Below, piece after piece: positions 33,177 through 42,841 of a stretch of 49,823 bases of DNA; the first letter of the stretch is position 1, and every line of letters begins with the position of its first letter. This DNA comes from Flavobacteriaceae bacterium. GTDB lineage: Bacteria > Bacteroidota > Bacteroidia > Flavobacteriales > Flavobacteriaceae. The stretch lies in contig JAHQVM010000136.1 of NCBI GenBank assembly GCA_019634365.1, forward strand, positions 1 through 49,823. Direction: 5' to 3'. A model generated the notes under the pieces. It worked only from the letters and a program-made list of their open reading frames with translations, had not been told where the DNA came from and searched no databases. Both the position numbers and the translations under genes were made by a program.

Positions 33177-33379
33177 GTTGTAGCGGGACTCACCGCAGGT
33201 AATTCCCGCCTTCAGTACAGATAAGAAAAGCCAAGTCTTTCGACTTGGCTTTTTGCTTTTTACGAACGTTGAAAGCTCTCTTTCATAAGGGAGGGAAAAC
33301 GAAATGGTAAGATGCAAAGCATCTGGGTTTTTCTTTGACGCTGTTGTAGCGGGACTCACCGCAGGTAATTCGCGCCTTC
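33177..33379 (+). repeat. 37-bp direct repeat, two copies 166 bp apart, within a tandem structured unit
   Basis: The copies at 33177-33213 and 33343-33379 differ at one base. Each begins GTTGTAGCGGGACTCACCGC and ends CGCCTTC. The first copy runs on into TTCAGTAC, which matches the tRNA-Leu 3' end. Each can fold with GCGGGA pairing TCCCGC (the second copy is broken by the mismatch). The 354-bp stretch from tRNA-Leu to mutS has no gene and consists of this repeat and four hairpins. Confidence 0.85.
33226..33255 (+). terminator. Third terminator-like hairpin in the repeat region
   Basis: The stem AAAAGCCAAGTC/GACTTGGCTTTT with a TTTC loop is followed by T residues. It occupies the same place relative to the tRNA-tail motif as the tRNA-Leu terminator does, but with a different stem sequence. 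Confidence 0.7.
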
Positions 33380-33399
33380 TATCAATTTAAAATTGTAGT

Positions 33400-36015
33400 T
33401 TACTTCTTAAACTTCACCGAAGCCTTGCGCTGCAGCATGCGCTTTATTTCATTAAGTTTCATTAAGGCTTCTACCGGGGTAAGGGTATCGATATCGGTTT
33501 CCAAAATTTCATCGCGGATTTCCTCCAACAGCGGATCGTCCAACTTAAAGAAACTCAACTGCATTTCATCTTGGGAAATCTCCTTCATCTTATCGCTCAA
33601 TTCTTCGGAAGAATGGCTTTTTTCCAATCGTTTCAACACTTTATTGGCACGCTGCAAAACAGCCTTGGGCATACCTGCCATTTTTGCCACATGAATTCCA
33701 AAACTGTGATGGGAACCACCGGGTACGAGCTTGCGAAGGAACAAGACGTTATCCTTCATTTCTTTGACCGAAACATTGTAATTCTTGATGCGATCGAAAG
33801 TTTCCGTCATTTCATTCAATTCGTGATAATGGGTGGCGAACAAGGTCTTGGCCTTCGAAGGATGTTCATGCAAGTATTCACTTATCGCCCAAGCAATGGA
33901 AATCCCATCGTAGGTACTGGTTCCACGACCAATTTCATCCAAGAGCACCAAACTCCGTTCCGAAATGTTGTTCAGGATGCTGGCAGTCTCATTCATCTCT
34001 ACCATAAACGTAGATTCTCCCATCGAGATATTGTCACTGGCACCTACACGGGTAAAGATCTTATCTACACAACCCATGCGAACTGCTTTGGCGGGAACAA
34101 AACTTCCCATTTGGGCCAAAAGCACAATTAACGCCGTCTGACGCAAAATGGCACTTTTACCACTCATATTGGGCCCCGTGATCATAATGATTTGCTGATT
34201 GTCCCTATCCAAGAATACGTCATTGGCGATAAAGGGAGCATCGGGAGGAAGCTGCTGTTCTATGACCGGATGCCTTCCTTCTTTGATATCGAGGTCGAAA
34301 CTATCATCCAGTAAAGGACGGGAGTAATGATGCGTTTTTGCCAAAGATGCAAAAGACAATAAACAATCTACTTGCGCTACCAATGCCGCCGTTTGCTGAA
34401 TCTGCCCAATATAGCCAAGGAGATACCGCAATAGCTCCTGAAACAACTGTTGTTCCAGCACCAATATCTTTTCCTCGGCTCCTAAAATTTTAGCTTCGTA
34501 TTCCTTCAGTTCCTCGGTGATATAACGCTCCGCGCTTACCAAGGTTTGTTTTCTAATCCACTCTTCCGGGACTTTATCCTTATGGGTATTCCTAACTTCG
34601 ATATAGTACCCAAATACGTTATTGGAGGCAATTTTTAACGAGGTAATCCCAGTACGTTCGCTCTCGCGCTGCAACATGGCATCGAGGTAATCCTTTCCGC
34701 CCGTGGCAATAGCCCGTAGTTCATCGAGTTCTTCCGAAACCCCTTCGGCAATGGCATTTCCTTTACCAATGGCTACAGGCGCGTCTTCATTCAAAGTTGC
34801 CTTTATTGTATCCCGAAGGGTTTCACAATCATCCAACCGATTCCCGATATCCTTTAACGAATGATTGTCACTCTGGGCTGCCAATGCCTTTAAAGGCACT
34901 ACGGCTTCCAAAGAGTTTTTCAGTTGTACCACTTCCCTAGGGCTAATTTTTCCGGTGGCTGTTTTAGAGACCAATCGCTCCAAATCGCCCATACGTTTTA
35001 TATACTGCTGGGTTTTTTCCAGCATCTCCGGATGATCCAGCAAGAAACTAACCACTTCATGCCTTTGGGTAATCTTTTCAGCATTCTTAAGGGGCAAGGC
35101 CATCCAGCGTTTCAGCATGCGGCCTCCCATGGGGGAAATGGTTTTATCTACCACGTCCAATAAGGTAATCGCGCCTGGTTGATTGGGCTGATACAACTCC
35201 AAATTACGAATGGTAAAACGATCCATCCACACATAATCATCCTGCGCAATGGGTGCGATTCGGGTAATATGCTCTAACTGATTGTGCTGTGTTTCTGAAA
35301 GATAGTGCAACGCAGCTCCTGCCGCGATGATTCCTTCTTCCAAATGCGCCACACCAAATCCCTTTAAACCACTTGTATCGAAATGCTTCTGAAGGGTCTC
35401 CAGCGCATAATCTGTCTGGAAAATCCAATCTTCCAGATGAAATACATGATAACGGTCCCCAAAAGTTTCATCGACCCATTTCCGTTTCTGTTTATTGAAA
35501 AGCACTTCGCTTGGGCTGAAGTTTTGAAGTAATTTTTCGATATACTCCAAGGAACCTTCTGCAGTGAGGTACTCCCCCGTAGAAATATCCAAAAAAGCAA
35601 CCCCGTAGTGCTTTTTACCCACATGCACGGCAGCCAAAAAGTTGTTGGATTTACTCTGAAGAATATCGTCATTGAGTGCCACTCCCGGCGTTACCAATTC
35701 GGTCACGCCACGTTTTACGATTTTCTTGGTTTGTTTTGGGTCTTCCAACTGATCGCAAATAGCAACCCGACAGCCCGCCATGACCAACTTGGGCAAATAG
35801 GTATTCAGGGAATGATGGGGAAAACCGGCCAATTCGGTCATATCACCTCCATTATTCCGTGCCGTAAGGGTAATGTTCAGAATTTTGGCAGCTTTCACTG
35901 CATCTTCACCAAAAGTTTCATAAAAATCGCCCACACGAAACAACAGCAGAGCATCGGGATACTTTGCCTTGATCGTATTGTATTGCTGCATTAAAGGAGT
36001 GACCTTTTTTGCCAT
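33400..36015 (-). CDS. mutS: DNA mismatch repair protein MutS
   Basis: MutS binds mispaired bases and starts methyl-independent mismatch repair with MutL. The 871-residue protein has the mismatch-reading F-x-E motif in [13 protein letters not shown] near the start. It has the connector and lever domains, then the ATPase domain with Walker [22 protein letters not shown]-type [17 protein letters not shown], Walker [17 protein letters not shown] and FATHYHEL. The ATG at 36015 ([12 protein letters not shown]) is the usual family start; an upstream in-frame start 20 codons earlier is unlikely. It is divergent from the SpoU methyltransferase gene. Confidence 0.98.
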   Translation of the reverse strand: MAKKVTPLMQQYNTIKAKYPDALLLFRVGDFYETFGEDAVKAAKILNITLTARNNGGDMTELAGFPHHSLNTYLPKLVMAGCRVAICDQLEDPKQTKKIVKRGVTELVTPGVALNDDILQSKSNNFLAAVHVGKKHYGVAFLDISTGEYLTAEGSLEYIEKLLQNFSPSEVLFNKQKRKWVDETFGDRYHVFHLEDWIFQTDYALETLQKHFDTSGLKGFGVAHLEEGIIAAGAALHYLSETQHNQLEHITRIAPIAQDDYVWMDRFTIRNLELYQPNQPGAITLLDVVDKTISPMGGRMLKRWMALPLKNAEKITQRHEVVSFLLDHPEMLEKTQQYIKRMGDLERLVSKTATGKISPREVVQLKNSLEAVVPLKALAAQSDNHSLKDIGNRLDDCETLRDTIKATLNEDAPVAIGKGNAIAEGVSEELDELRAIATGGKDYLDAMLQRESERTGITSLKIASNNVFGYYIEVRNTHKDKVPEEWIRKQTLVSAERYITEELKEYEAKILGAEEKILVLEQQLFQELLRYLLGYIGQIQQTAALVAQVDCLLSFASLAKTHHYSRPLLDDSFDLDIKEGRHPVIEQQLPPDAPFIANDVFLDRDNQQIIMITGPNMSGKSAILRQTALIVLLAQMGSFVPAKAVRMGCVDKIFTRVGASDNISMGESTFMVEMNETASILNNISERSLVLLDEIGRGTSTYDGISIAWAISEYLHEHPSKAKTLFATHYHELNEMTETFDRIKNYNVSVKEMKDNVLFLRKLVPGGSHHSFGIHVAKMAGMPKAVLQRANKVLKRLEKSHSSEELSDKMKEISQDEMQLSFFKLDDPLLEEIRDEILETDIDTLTPVEALMKLNEIKRMLQRKASVKFKK

Positions 36016-36166
36016 GGTTAAGAGTTCAGAAAGTAAAAATAAATAATGCCTCTTTTTTTCGCATGTGTTCTCCATTCAAGTTATTGAATATTATTAACAA
36101 ATTGAAAAATAAATTGGCCCGAAAAAGCAAGTCCGCACTAAGCCGACCTATTTTCATTTTAAGCCT

Positions 36167-36174
36167 TACTTTTG
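36167..36174 (+). promoter_or_regulatory. Exact -7 box four bases before the SpoU methyltransferase gene
   Basis: TACTTTTG matches TAnnTTTG and is followed by CCCC and the ATG. If used, the transcript would be leaderless. No good -33 TTG is visible. Confidence 0.4.
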
Positions 36175-36178
36175 CCCC

Positions 36179-36715
36179 ATGAAATACCGAAAAATCAAGA
36201 ATAGTGAATTGGATCGGATTTCGGTCGATGAGTTCCGTGGCCGAGAGAAAACACCGCTCATTCTGGTATTGGACAACATTCGTAGTCTCAATAATATCGG
36301 CTCGGTATTTCGCACGGCCGATGCTTTTCTCATTCAGAAAATATACCTCTGTGGCATCACGGCAAAACCGCCACACAAGGATATTCAGAAAACGGCTTTG
36401 GGTGCGACCGACAGCGTGGCTTGGGAATACCGTTCATCTACGTTGGAGCTGGTGGAGGAATTGCAACAAAACGGCGTATGTATCGCTTCCGTTGAACAAG
36501 CGGAGGAAGCTATCTCCTTAGAACAGTTTGAAACCCAGCAGGACCAAACCTATGCCTTGATTTTTGGCAACGAAGTAAAAGGGGTACAGCAGGAAGTGGT
36601 AAGCCAGAGCGATGCCGTTATCGAAATCCCCCAGTTTGGAACAAAGCATTCACTCAATATTAGTGTGAGCTGCGGCGTGGTGGTTTGGGATTTTTTCAAA
36701 AAGCTCAAATCCTAA
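36179..36715 (+). CDS. SpoU/TrmH-family RNA 2'-O-ribose methyltransferase
   Basis: The 178-residue knotted methyltransferase has the three family motifs: LDNIRSLNNIGSVFRTADAF (N-x2-G-S), YALIFGNEVKGV, and the C-terminal knot IPQFGTKHSLNISVSCGVVV. It methylates a ribose in tRNA or rRNA with S-adenosylmethionine; the target position cannot be read from the sequence. There is no N-terminal RNA-binding extension. Its stop overlaps by 4 bp the stop of the convergent folK fusion gene. Confidence 0.92.
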   Translation: MKYRKIKNSELDRISVDEFRGREKTPLILVLDNIRSLNNIGSVFRTADAFLIQKIYLCGITAKPPHKDIQKTALGATDSVAWEYRSSTLELVEELQQNGVCIASVEQAEEAISLEQFETQQDQTYALIFGNEVKGVQQEVVSQSDAVIEIPQFGTKHSLNISVSCGVVVWDFFKKLKS

Positions 36716-37815
36716 GAAATAATCTGTCGCAAAACAGAAAGGTAGTCTTTACGGTTTTTTACAAAATCCATTTCTGAAATATCGATTACCCGTACTTTTT
36801 CCTGAGGTAAACCTTTGATGAATTCGAAATAGCCTTCGTTGATTTCCTGAAGGTATTTCGCCGGAATGTCTTTTTCATAGCTCCTTCCCCTTTTCTTGAT
36901 ATTTTCCAAAAGTCGCTCCGTGTTCTGATAGAGGTATACATAACGGTCTGGATTGGGCAATTCCTTATGCATTAAATGGAAGAGCTTTTTATACAGTTCG
37001 TATTCTTCCTCGGCCAAGGTCACTTTGGCAAAAATCAGAGATTTATAGGCATCATAATCTGCCACGACAGAATCTTTGAACAGGTCGAACTGTTTAATAT
37101 CCTCCAACAATTGCTGATACCGATCGGCCAGAAACGACATTTCCAACGGAAAGGCATAACGCGCTTGATCCTTGTAGAATTTAGGCAAAAAAGCGTTGTC
37201 TTTAAAACGCTCCAAGATTAGTTTGGCATTAAAATCCTCGGCAATCATACTGGCCAAACTGGTTTTCCCAGCACCAATATTACCTTCGATAGCCAAATAA
37301 TTGAATTGGGACACGGGGTAATCCTTTTTGGGATTCCGTAACCATTTGGATTGCTTCACCAACACACTTTCATCATTTGTGTTGGCCAGTAAGCGAATGA
37401 CATTAGCATTGGATATGGGATGCTCCCATTGCCCATTGACTTCGGCCAATGGCTGCAAAACAAACTTCCGATCTTCTAAATGTGGGTGTGGCAGGGTAAG
37501 CGTTTTGGTCTCCTTTATTTCATCCCCGTAAGCAACAATATCAATATCGATAGGACGGGAAACATAGCCTTTCTCCTCGCTACGCTCCCTCCCCATTTTC
37601 TTTTCAATTTGTAAAACCGTGCTGAGCAGTTTTTTTGAAGTCTGGGAGGTACGGACCCAGAGTACGCAATTCAGGAATTCATCACCTTCGAATCCCAAGG
37701 CAGGAGTGGCATATATGGATGAAATCTTGACAATATGGCCAACCTCTTCGAAAATGGCATCTACCGCAGTTTGCAAATACTCAAAGCGGTTCCCCATATT
37801 GCTCCCCAAAGACAA
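36712..37815 (-). CDS. folK: FolK (HPPK) fused to a deoxynucleoside kinase
   Basis: Two enzymes lie in one 367-residue chain. Residues 1-150 are the folate-pathway pyrophosphokinase HPPK (LSLGSNMGNRFEYLQTAVDA, YATPALGFEGDEFLNCVL, EKKMGRERS, SRPIDIDIVAYGD, LPHPHLEDRKFVLQPLAEV). Residues 165-367 are a deoxynucleoside kinase (P-loop YLAIEGNIGAGKTSLA, LERFKDNAFLPKFYKD, FLADRYQQL, KKRGRSYEKDIPAKYLQEI). The fusion links folate and dNTP supply and is seen in other Flavobacteriia. The start is odd. No ATG or GTG is available: a TTG lies within the first strand, while similarity seems to extend seven codons further to an ATC. Confidence 0.9.
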   Translation of the reverse strand: MSLGSNMGNRFEYLQTAVDAIFEEVGHIVKISSIYATPALGFEGDEFLNCVLWVRTSQTSKKLLSTVLQIEKKMGRERSEEKGYVSRPIDIDIVAYGDEIKETKTLTLPHPHLEDRKFVLQPLAEVNGQWEHPISNANVIRLLANTNDESVLVKQSKWLRNPKKDYPVSQFNYLAIEGNIGAGKTSLASMIAEDFNAKLILERFKDNAFLPKFYKDQARYAFPLEMSFLADRYQQLLEDIKQFDLFKDSVVADYDAYKSLIFAKVTLAEEEYELYKKLFHLMHKELPNPDRYVYLYQNTERLLENIKKRGRSYEKDIPAKYLQEINEGYFEFIKGLPQEKVRVIDISEMDFVKNRKDYLSVLRQIIS

Positions 37816-37895
37816 GTATGTATTTTGTGTTGGCTTGATAAAGTGCTAATTTTAACATTTGTGACGAAATTAACGCTATCTGGAGGCCGTCACAT

Positions 37896-37903
37896 TAACT
37901 TTG
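37896..37903 (+). promoter_or_regulatory. Candidate -7 box for the queuosine-precursor transporter gene
   Basis: TAACTTTG matches TAnnTTTG exactly and ends 18 bases before the GTG start. The -33 position has no TTG. No preQ1 riboswitch-like fold is visible in this leader. Confidence 0.35.
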
Positions 37904-37921
37904 TAATAATACCAAAAAATT

Positions 37922-38647
37922 GTGACAACAGAGACAGTTAAAAAACGGTTATTGGCCCAACGCATCTATCTTATTCTAGCAGCACTGTTTATATGCTCCT
38001 TGGTGGTATCCAACCTCATCTTTAAGAAGTTCTTCTCCTGGGATTTTTTCGGAATTTACACCTTCGAAATATCGGTTGGGATACTTCCCTACCCCATTAC
38101 CTTCCTGATAACGGATATTATAAGCGAAGTGTACGGTAAGAAAAAAGCCAATCAGGTGGTTACTGCCGGGATATTTGCCTCCTTTTTTTCCTTGCTCATC
38201 GTATACGTAGCAGATCATGTTCCGGCAACCGCATGGAGCCCTACCGATGATGCCTTGTTTTCTGAAGTTTTTGGAGCAACAGTTATCGCCGTTTTCGCTT
38301 CGATGATGGCCTATCTTTTTGCGCAATATATTGACATCCAAATATTTCATTTTTGGAAGCGTTTAACCAAAGGAAGGCATTTATGGCTTCGTAACAATTT
38401 CTCAACATTCCTATCGCAATTTGTAGATACATTTACGGTACTGTTCCTACTGTGTAGCTTTGGGGAAATAGAATGGGAATTGTTCGGTGCCTTACTGCTA
38501 AGCGGATTCTTATTTAAGATACTCGTAGCAGCAATAGATACTCCCTTTCTGTATGCCTCTGTGTATGCTTTGCGAGCCAAACTAGGTTTGAAAGGAGCTG
38601 AAGAATACGATCTGGATTTGGTCGAGATAACAACAACACCTAACTAA
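37922..38647 (+). CDS. Queuosine precursor transporter (VUT/YhhQ family)
   Basis: The 241-residue membrane protein has about six helices. Family marks are YTFEISVGILPYPITFLITDIISEVYGKKKA, split here as PYPITFLITD and ISEVYGKK, then WLRNNFSTFLSQFVDTFTV and ILVAAIDTPFLYASV. These proteins import preQ0 or preQ1 for the tRNA modification queuosine. The start is a GTG because no ATG is in frame. It is 1 bp from the AsmA-like gene and probably co-transcribed with it. Confidence 0.92.
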   Translation: MTTETVKKRLLAQRIYLILAALFICSLVVSNLIFKKFFSWDFFGIYTFEISVGILPYPITFLITDIISEVYGKKKANQVVTAGIFASFFSLLIVYVADHVPATAWSPTDDALFSEVFGATVIAVFASMMAYLFAQYIDIQIFHFWKRLTKGRHLWLRNNFSTFLSQFVDTFTVLFLLCSFGEIEWELFGALLLSGFLFKILVAAIDTPFLYASVYALRAKLGLKGAEEYDLDLVEITTTPN

Positions 38648-38648
38648 A

Positions 38649-41297
38649 ATGAAAAAGATTTTAAAAATTATCGGTATCGTTATAGCATTGGTACTAATTT
38701 TCCTCTTAACCGCCCCATTTCTTTTTAAAGGATCCATCGAAAAACTCCTAAAAAAGAACTTAAACGAAAATCTAACCGCCCAAGTAGAATGGGAATCCTT
38801 GGACTTGAGCCTTTTCAGCAACTTCCCCAATGCAGCCGTAGTTGTAGAAAACTTCAGTGTGGTCAACGCAGCTCCCTTTGAGGGCGATACTTTGGCCAGC
38901 GGTAAGCGGTTGGCACTAGACATGGGAATTACCCAACTTTTTAAAGGTTCTGATGAACCTATACAGATCAATGGCTTGGAATTGGACGAAGCCCTCATTA
39001 ACATTCAGGTGGATTCCCTTGGAAATGCCAGTTACGATATTGGAAAACCGGCGCAGACTGCAGAAACGGAGTCGGCCGAAGAAGGAGCATCCAGCGGCTT
39101 TGCATTCGACTTAAAGCATTATGAAATCAATGATTCCCGCATTAACTATCATGATCACAAAGGGGGAACTTTCTTAACCCTGGAAGAATTTACCCATGAA
39201 GGCAATGGCGACCTTTCTGCAGCCACTTCAGAGCTGATCACCAACACCTCGGCCAAAGCGAGTTTTGCACAAGGAGACACCCAATATTTAAGTGGCCATT
39301 CCCTAGCCCTGGACGCTACCTTTCAATTGGATTTGGAAAACCAGAAATACAGCTTTTTAGAAAACGAAGCCAAAATCAACGAACTCTCGCTCACTTTCGA
39401 TGGTTTTGTGCAGATTTTGGAAGATGGAAGCGACATCGACCTCACTTTTAAAACCCCCTCCTCAGATTTCAGGAATTTCTTGGCGGTCATTCCCAAAAAA
39501 TATGTACAAAATCTGGACGGTGTTACCACCACGGGAAATTTCAGTGTAAACGGAATGGTAAAAGGAGTAGCCAACGAAACCCGTATCCCAACGCTGGATA
39601 TTTCAGTAAAAAGTGACAATGCCTCTTTTAAATACCCTGACCTTCCCAAGGCAGTTCAGAATATTTCCATCGATGCCCAACTAAAGAACGAAACCGGCCT
39701 CGTGCCTGATACCTATCTCACCATTGGGAACCTCACCTTTAAAATTGATGAAGAATTGTTCCGTGCCAATGGGAGTATTCGAAACCTTACCCAGAATGCC
39801 TTGGTACAACTGGCATTAAAAGGAACCCTTAATCTCGCCAAAATCGATCAGGTGCTCCCTATGGAATTGGAACAAGATCTCACAGGAATCTTTACGGCCG
39901 ATGTCACTACCCGATTCGATATGCACTCTTTGGAAACAGAGCAGTACGAGAACATAAAAACGAATGGTACGGCCATGCTAACGGGCTTCACCTATAATGA
40001 TCCTTATTTTTCAGATCAAATTGTGATCGACAAGGCAGATGTAAAAATGAGCCCGGAAAATATTATGCTAAAATCCTTCAAAGCCAAAACAGGTGAGACC
40101 GATATTGCCGCTACGGGAAGCATTCAGAACCTGATCCCTTGGATCATGGCCAAGCAGGATTTAAAAGGTAATTTCAATGTTCAATCCAACACCTTTAATG
40201 TAAGTGACTTTATGGGGATAGATACCGGAGAAGCGAATGTTGCCAGTGAGAATTCTTCGGAACAATCGTCTACCGCTTCTACCGAAGGGGAAGCCATCAA
40301 GATTCCCGATTTTTTGGATGCTACGCTCAACTTCAATGCTAAAAAGGTAAAATACGACAATTTGGAGCTTCAAAATTCCAGTGGAACGGTTACCATAAGC
40401 GATGAAACAGCATTTCTTAAAAATGTGAAATCGAACATTCTAGGCGGCAATGTGGCACTGTCTGGGGATGTGAACACCAAAGATGAGGTGCCCTCCTTTA
40501 GCATGAATTTGGATCTTCAGCAAATAGACATCGATGAGTCTTTTGGACAATTGGCACTGTTGAAATTCATTGCACCCATTGCACAGGCATTGGACGGAAA
40601 TTTAAACACCACCCTGAATCTCAAGGGAAAACTGAACGACGATCTAACTCCCAATCTCACTACTATTGCCGGTAATGCTCTGGCACAAGTGGTAACCGCA
40701 CAGGTCGATGCGCAAAAAACACCTTTGCTTTCCAAATTGGGGGAACAGGTTTCCTTTCTTAATTTGGATAAATTGAGTGTGCAAGATGTAAGTACTGCAC
40801 TCGATTTCAGTGATGGAAAGATTGTCGTAAAACCCTTCGATTTCAATATTGAAGACATTACGGTAACGGCCAGCGGGAACCATAGTTTGGACAAGAACAT
40901 GAGTTATACCTTGACTATGGACGTTCCTGCCAAGTATTTAGGGGGAGAAGTAAATAAGTTATTAGCCAAACTAGATCCGACTGAAGCGCAAAACACCAAG
41001 GTTTCCTTACCCGTTGGAATTGGTGGCACCTTTACCAACCCCTCTGTCTCTGTCGATACCCAAGGAGCGGTAACGACACTCACCCAGCAACTTATTCAAA
41101 AGCAGAAGGAAGAACTTACCAATAAAGGAACTGATATTTTGAAGGATATCTTAGGTGGTGGAAAGAAAGAAGATGCCAAAGCCGATGATAATGGCAATAC
41201 CACCCAGGAACAAACTACGGAAGTTGTAAAAGACATCATAGGAGGAATCTTCGGGAAAAAGAAAAAGAAAAAAGACTCGACAAAATCTGGCAATTAG
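38649..41297 (+). CDS. AsmA-like envelope protein
   Basis: The 882-residue protein has an N-terminal membrane anchor (IIGIVIALVLIFLLTAPFLF) and then a long periplasmic body. The start of the body is typical of AsmA-like proteins: WESLDLSLFSNFPNAAVVVENFSVV. The AsmA_2-like C-terminal part holds SLDKNMSYTLTMDVPAKYLG and TKVSLPVGIGGTFTNPSVSV. A highly charged, lysine-rich tail closes it (KKKKKKDSTKS). Proteins of this class form long grooves and are linked to lipid transport to the outer membrane. The role here is inferred from the family only. Confidence 0.88.
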   Translation: MKKILKIIGIVIALVLIFLLTAPFLFKGSIEKLLKKNLNENLTAQVEWESLDLSLFSNFPNAAVVVENFSVVNAAPFEGDTLASGKRLALDMGITQLFKGSDEPIQINGLELDEALINIQVDSLGNASYDIGKPAQTAETESAEEGASSGFAFDLKHYEINDSRINYHDHKGGTFLTLEEFTHEGNGDLSAATSELITNTSAKASFAQGDTQYLSGHSLALDATFQLDLENQKYSFLENEAKINELSLTFDGFVQILEDGSDIDLTFKTPSSDFRNFLAVIPKKYVQNLDGVTTTGNFSVNGMVKGVANETRIPTLDISVKSDNASFKYPDLPKAVQNISIDAQLKNETGLVPDTYLTIGNLTFKIDEELFRANGSIRNLTQNALVQLALKGTLNLAKIDQVLPMELEQDLTGIFTADVTTRFDMHSLETEQYENIKTNGTAMLTGFTYNDPYFSDQIVIDKADVKMSPENIMLKSFKAKTGETDIAATGSIQNLIPWIMAKQDLKGNFNVQSNTFNVSDFMGIDTGEANVASENSSEQSSTASTEGEAIKIPDFLDATLNFNAKKVKYDNLELQNSSGTVTISDETAFLKNVKSNILGGNVALSGDVNTKDEVPSFSMNLDLQQIDIDESFGQLALLKFIAPIAQALDGNLNTTLNLKGKLNDDLTPNLTTIAGNALAQVVTAQVDAQKTPLLSKLGEQVSFLNLDKLSVQDVSTALDFSDGKIVVKPFDFNIEDITVTASGNHSLDKNMSYTLTMDVPAKYLGGEVNKLLAKLDPTEAQNTKVSLPVGIGGTFTNPSVSVDTQGAVTTLTQQLIQKQKEELTNKGTDILKDILGGGKKEDAKADDNGNTTQEQTTEVVKDIIGGIFGKKKKKKDSTKSGN

Positions 41298-41362
41298 GCG
41301 TTTTAACGTTTTTTTGAAGGAGGAGAGCGTAAGTTTTTACTTCCCAAGCGCACTAATGAGTC

Positions 41363-41995
41363 ATGATTTTGGGATTTTTTCTTTTGGGTGCTGTTCTCTC
41401 CATATTGGGAGCCATACCATTGGGCGCTTCCAATCTGGCCGTTGTTAGCACAACTTCCAAACACTCCTTGTCCCATGGCATGAAGATAGCTTATGGCGCT
41501 GGTATAGGGGAGGTAGTCTTGGCCTTTGTCGCCTTAAATTACAGCATGGTGTTCAGTGATTTTTTCGAAATGAACCCATGGATTCAAGTGCTGTTCATAT
41601 CTGTTCTATTTATAGTTGGACTTTATTTCCTAACGCCTAAAAAAATCAGGATTTCAGTGAAAGGCGCTCCCACCAAGGGACTGAGGTATTCAAAATTTAT
41701 GATAGGATTCTTCCTATCGTTTATCAATCCTCCGGTCTTGTTGTATTGGATTCTCGCGATCTCTATTGCCAAAAACCATCTCTTGGAGATTTCGGAAATG
41801 AGCCCGATGAACATGCTCTTGCTTTTTTTTACGGGTGTATTTCTGGGAAAAGTGGTGACCCTTTTCTTTTACGGAAAGTTAAGCGATCGAATAAAACAAA
41901 AAAAGAAGGGTGAAAAATCCAAACTCTATCGAGTAATTGGTGTAAGCCTGATTGCGATTTCCTTGGCCCAAATGGTTCGGTATTGCCTTCAGTAG
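41363..41995 (+). CDS. LysE-family transporter
   Basis: The 210-residue inner-membrane protein has about six helices. The family start is clear: GAVLSILGAIPLGASNLAVV, then AYGAGIGEVVLAFVALNYS. Later INPPVLLYWILAISIA and ITGVFLGKVVTLFFYG-like segments follow. LysE-type carriers export amino acids or related small molecules. The substrate is unknown. Its stop abuts that of the convergent DUF2797 gene. Confidence 0.85.
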   Translation: MILGFFLLGAVLSILGAIPLGASNLAVVSTTSKHSLSHGMKIAYGAGIGEVVLAFVALNYSMVFSDFFEMNPWIQVLFISVLFIVGLYFLTPKKIRISVKGAPTKGLRYSKFMIGFFLSFINPPVLLYWILAISIAKNHLLEISEMSPMNMLLLFFTGVFLGKVVTLFFYGKLSDRIKQKKKGEKSKLYRVIGVSLIAISLAQMVRYCLQ

Positions 41996-42796
41996 TTATT
42001 GTGAATTAACGTCAATAGATACCTTGTAACCTTCATTTGCCCTTACGTTGAAAACGGTATCGTCGTCGAAAATGAGATACTGCCCTTTTATTCCTTTTAA
42101 GGTTCCGGTATATTCTGGCGTTTTATCCAGATTTAAACTCTTTGGTTTCTCTGGATACCCCAGCACGGGAAACTCCAGATGGGTCTCTCCGTTCTGATCC
42201 AGGAAGTAATCGGAGACTTCGGCGGGAACATATTCTTTCAATTTGGAACGCCAGTCGATAAGATCTACATCCTCAATTTCATTTTTCAGCATTTTACGCC
42301 AATTGGTTTTATCGCTCACATGCTCCTTTAGTGCTACTTCCGTAATTCCCGCAAGGTAGCGGTTGGGAACCTCGGCAATTTCGATAGCCTCGTGAGCCCC
42401 TTGATCGATCCAACGGGTAGGCACTTGGCTTTTTCTGGTAACCCCGACCTTTACATTACTACTATTGGCCAAGTAAACAATGTGCGGTTGCAATTGCACC
42501 TGTTTTTCATACTCCAGATCCCGATCTTCTTGACCCAGATGCGCCTTGCTCAATTCCGGACGCATGATCCAATCGGCTGCTTGTGGGATTTCATAGAAAC
42601 AATCATAACAAAACCCTTGTCGGAATATTTTTTTGTTCAAATGACAGTTAAGGCATTCGTACCCCACAAAGGCAAGGGTCACTTTCTTATTGAGCAACTG
42701 GTTCATATTTAAAAAACCATTCTCGAATACCAAATAATACTGGATGGGACTTCCATTTTCGGTACGCATTTTCGTAAGAACACCTTCGTAGCTCAT
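41996..42796 (-). CDS. DUF2797 family protein
   Basis: The 266-residue protein starts MSYEGVLTKMRTENGSPIQYY, the family's usual beginning; the longer frame upstream runs into the divergent GH3 gene. A four-Cys zinc-type site (CLNCHLNKKIFRQGFCYDCF) follows at about 50-70. A GIY-YIG-like core is suggested by IVYLANSSNVKVGVTR and PTRWIDQGA. The domain occurs across bacteria with no settled role; the GIY-YIG link is my inference from pattern. It is divergent from the GH3 gene. Confidence 0.82.
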   Translation of the reverse strand: MSYEGVLTKMRTENGSPIQYYLVFENGFLNMNQLLNKKVTLAFVGYECLNCHLNKKIFRQGFCYDCFYEIPQAADWIMRPELSKAHLGQEDRDLEYEKQVQLQPHIVYLANSSNVKVGVTRKSQVPTRWIDQGAHEAIEIAEVPNRYLAGITEVALKEHVSDKTNWRKMLKNEIEDVDLIDWRSKLKEYVPAEVSDYFLDQNGETHLEFPVLGYPEKPKSLNLDKTPEYTGTLKGIKGQYLIFDDDTVFNVRANEGYKVSIDVNSQ

Positions 42797-42841
42797 TCTA
42801 TTAAAATTGTTATTTTTACTCTGTAAAGATAGGTCAAAAAC

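Noticed and set aside
36016-36075. Longer MutS starting 20 codons upstream.
   Set aside because: The usual MutS start [12 protein letters not shown] is downstream and the extra residues do not resemble the family.
37861-37921. A preQ1 riboswitch before the queuosine-precursor transporter.
   Set aside because: The leader is too short and I could not find the preQ1 stem-loop and A-rich tail pattern.
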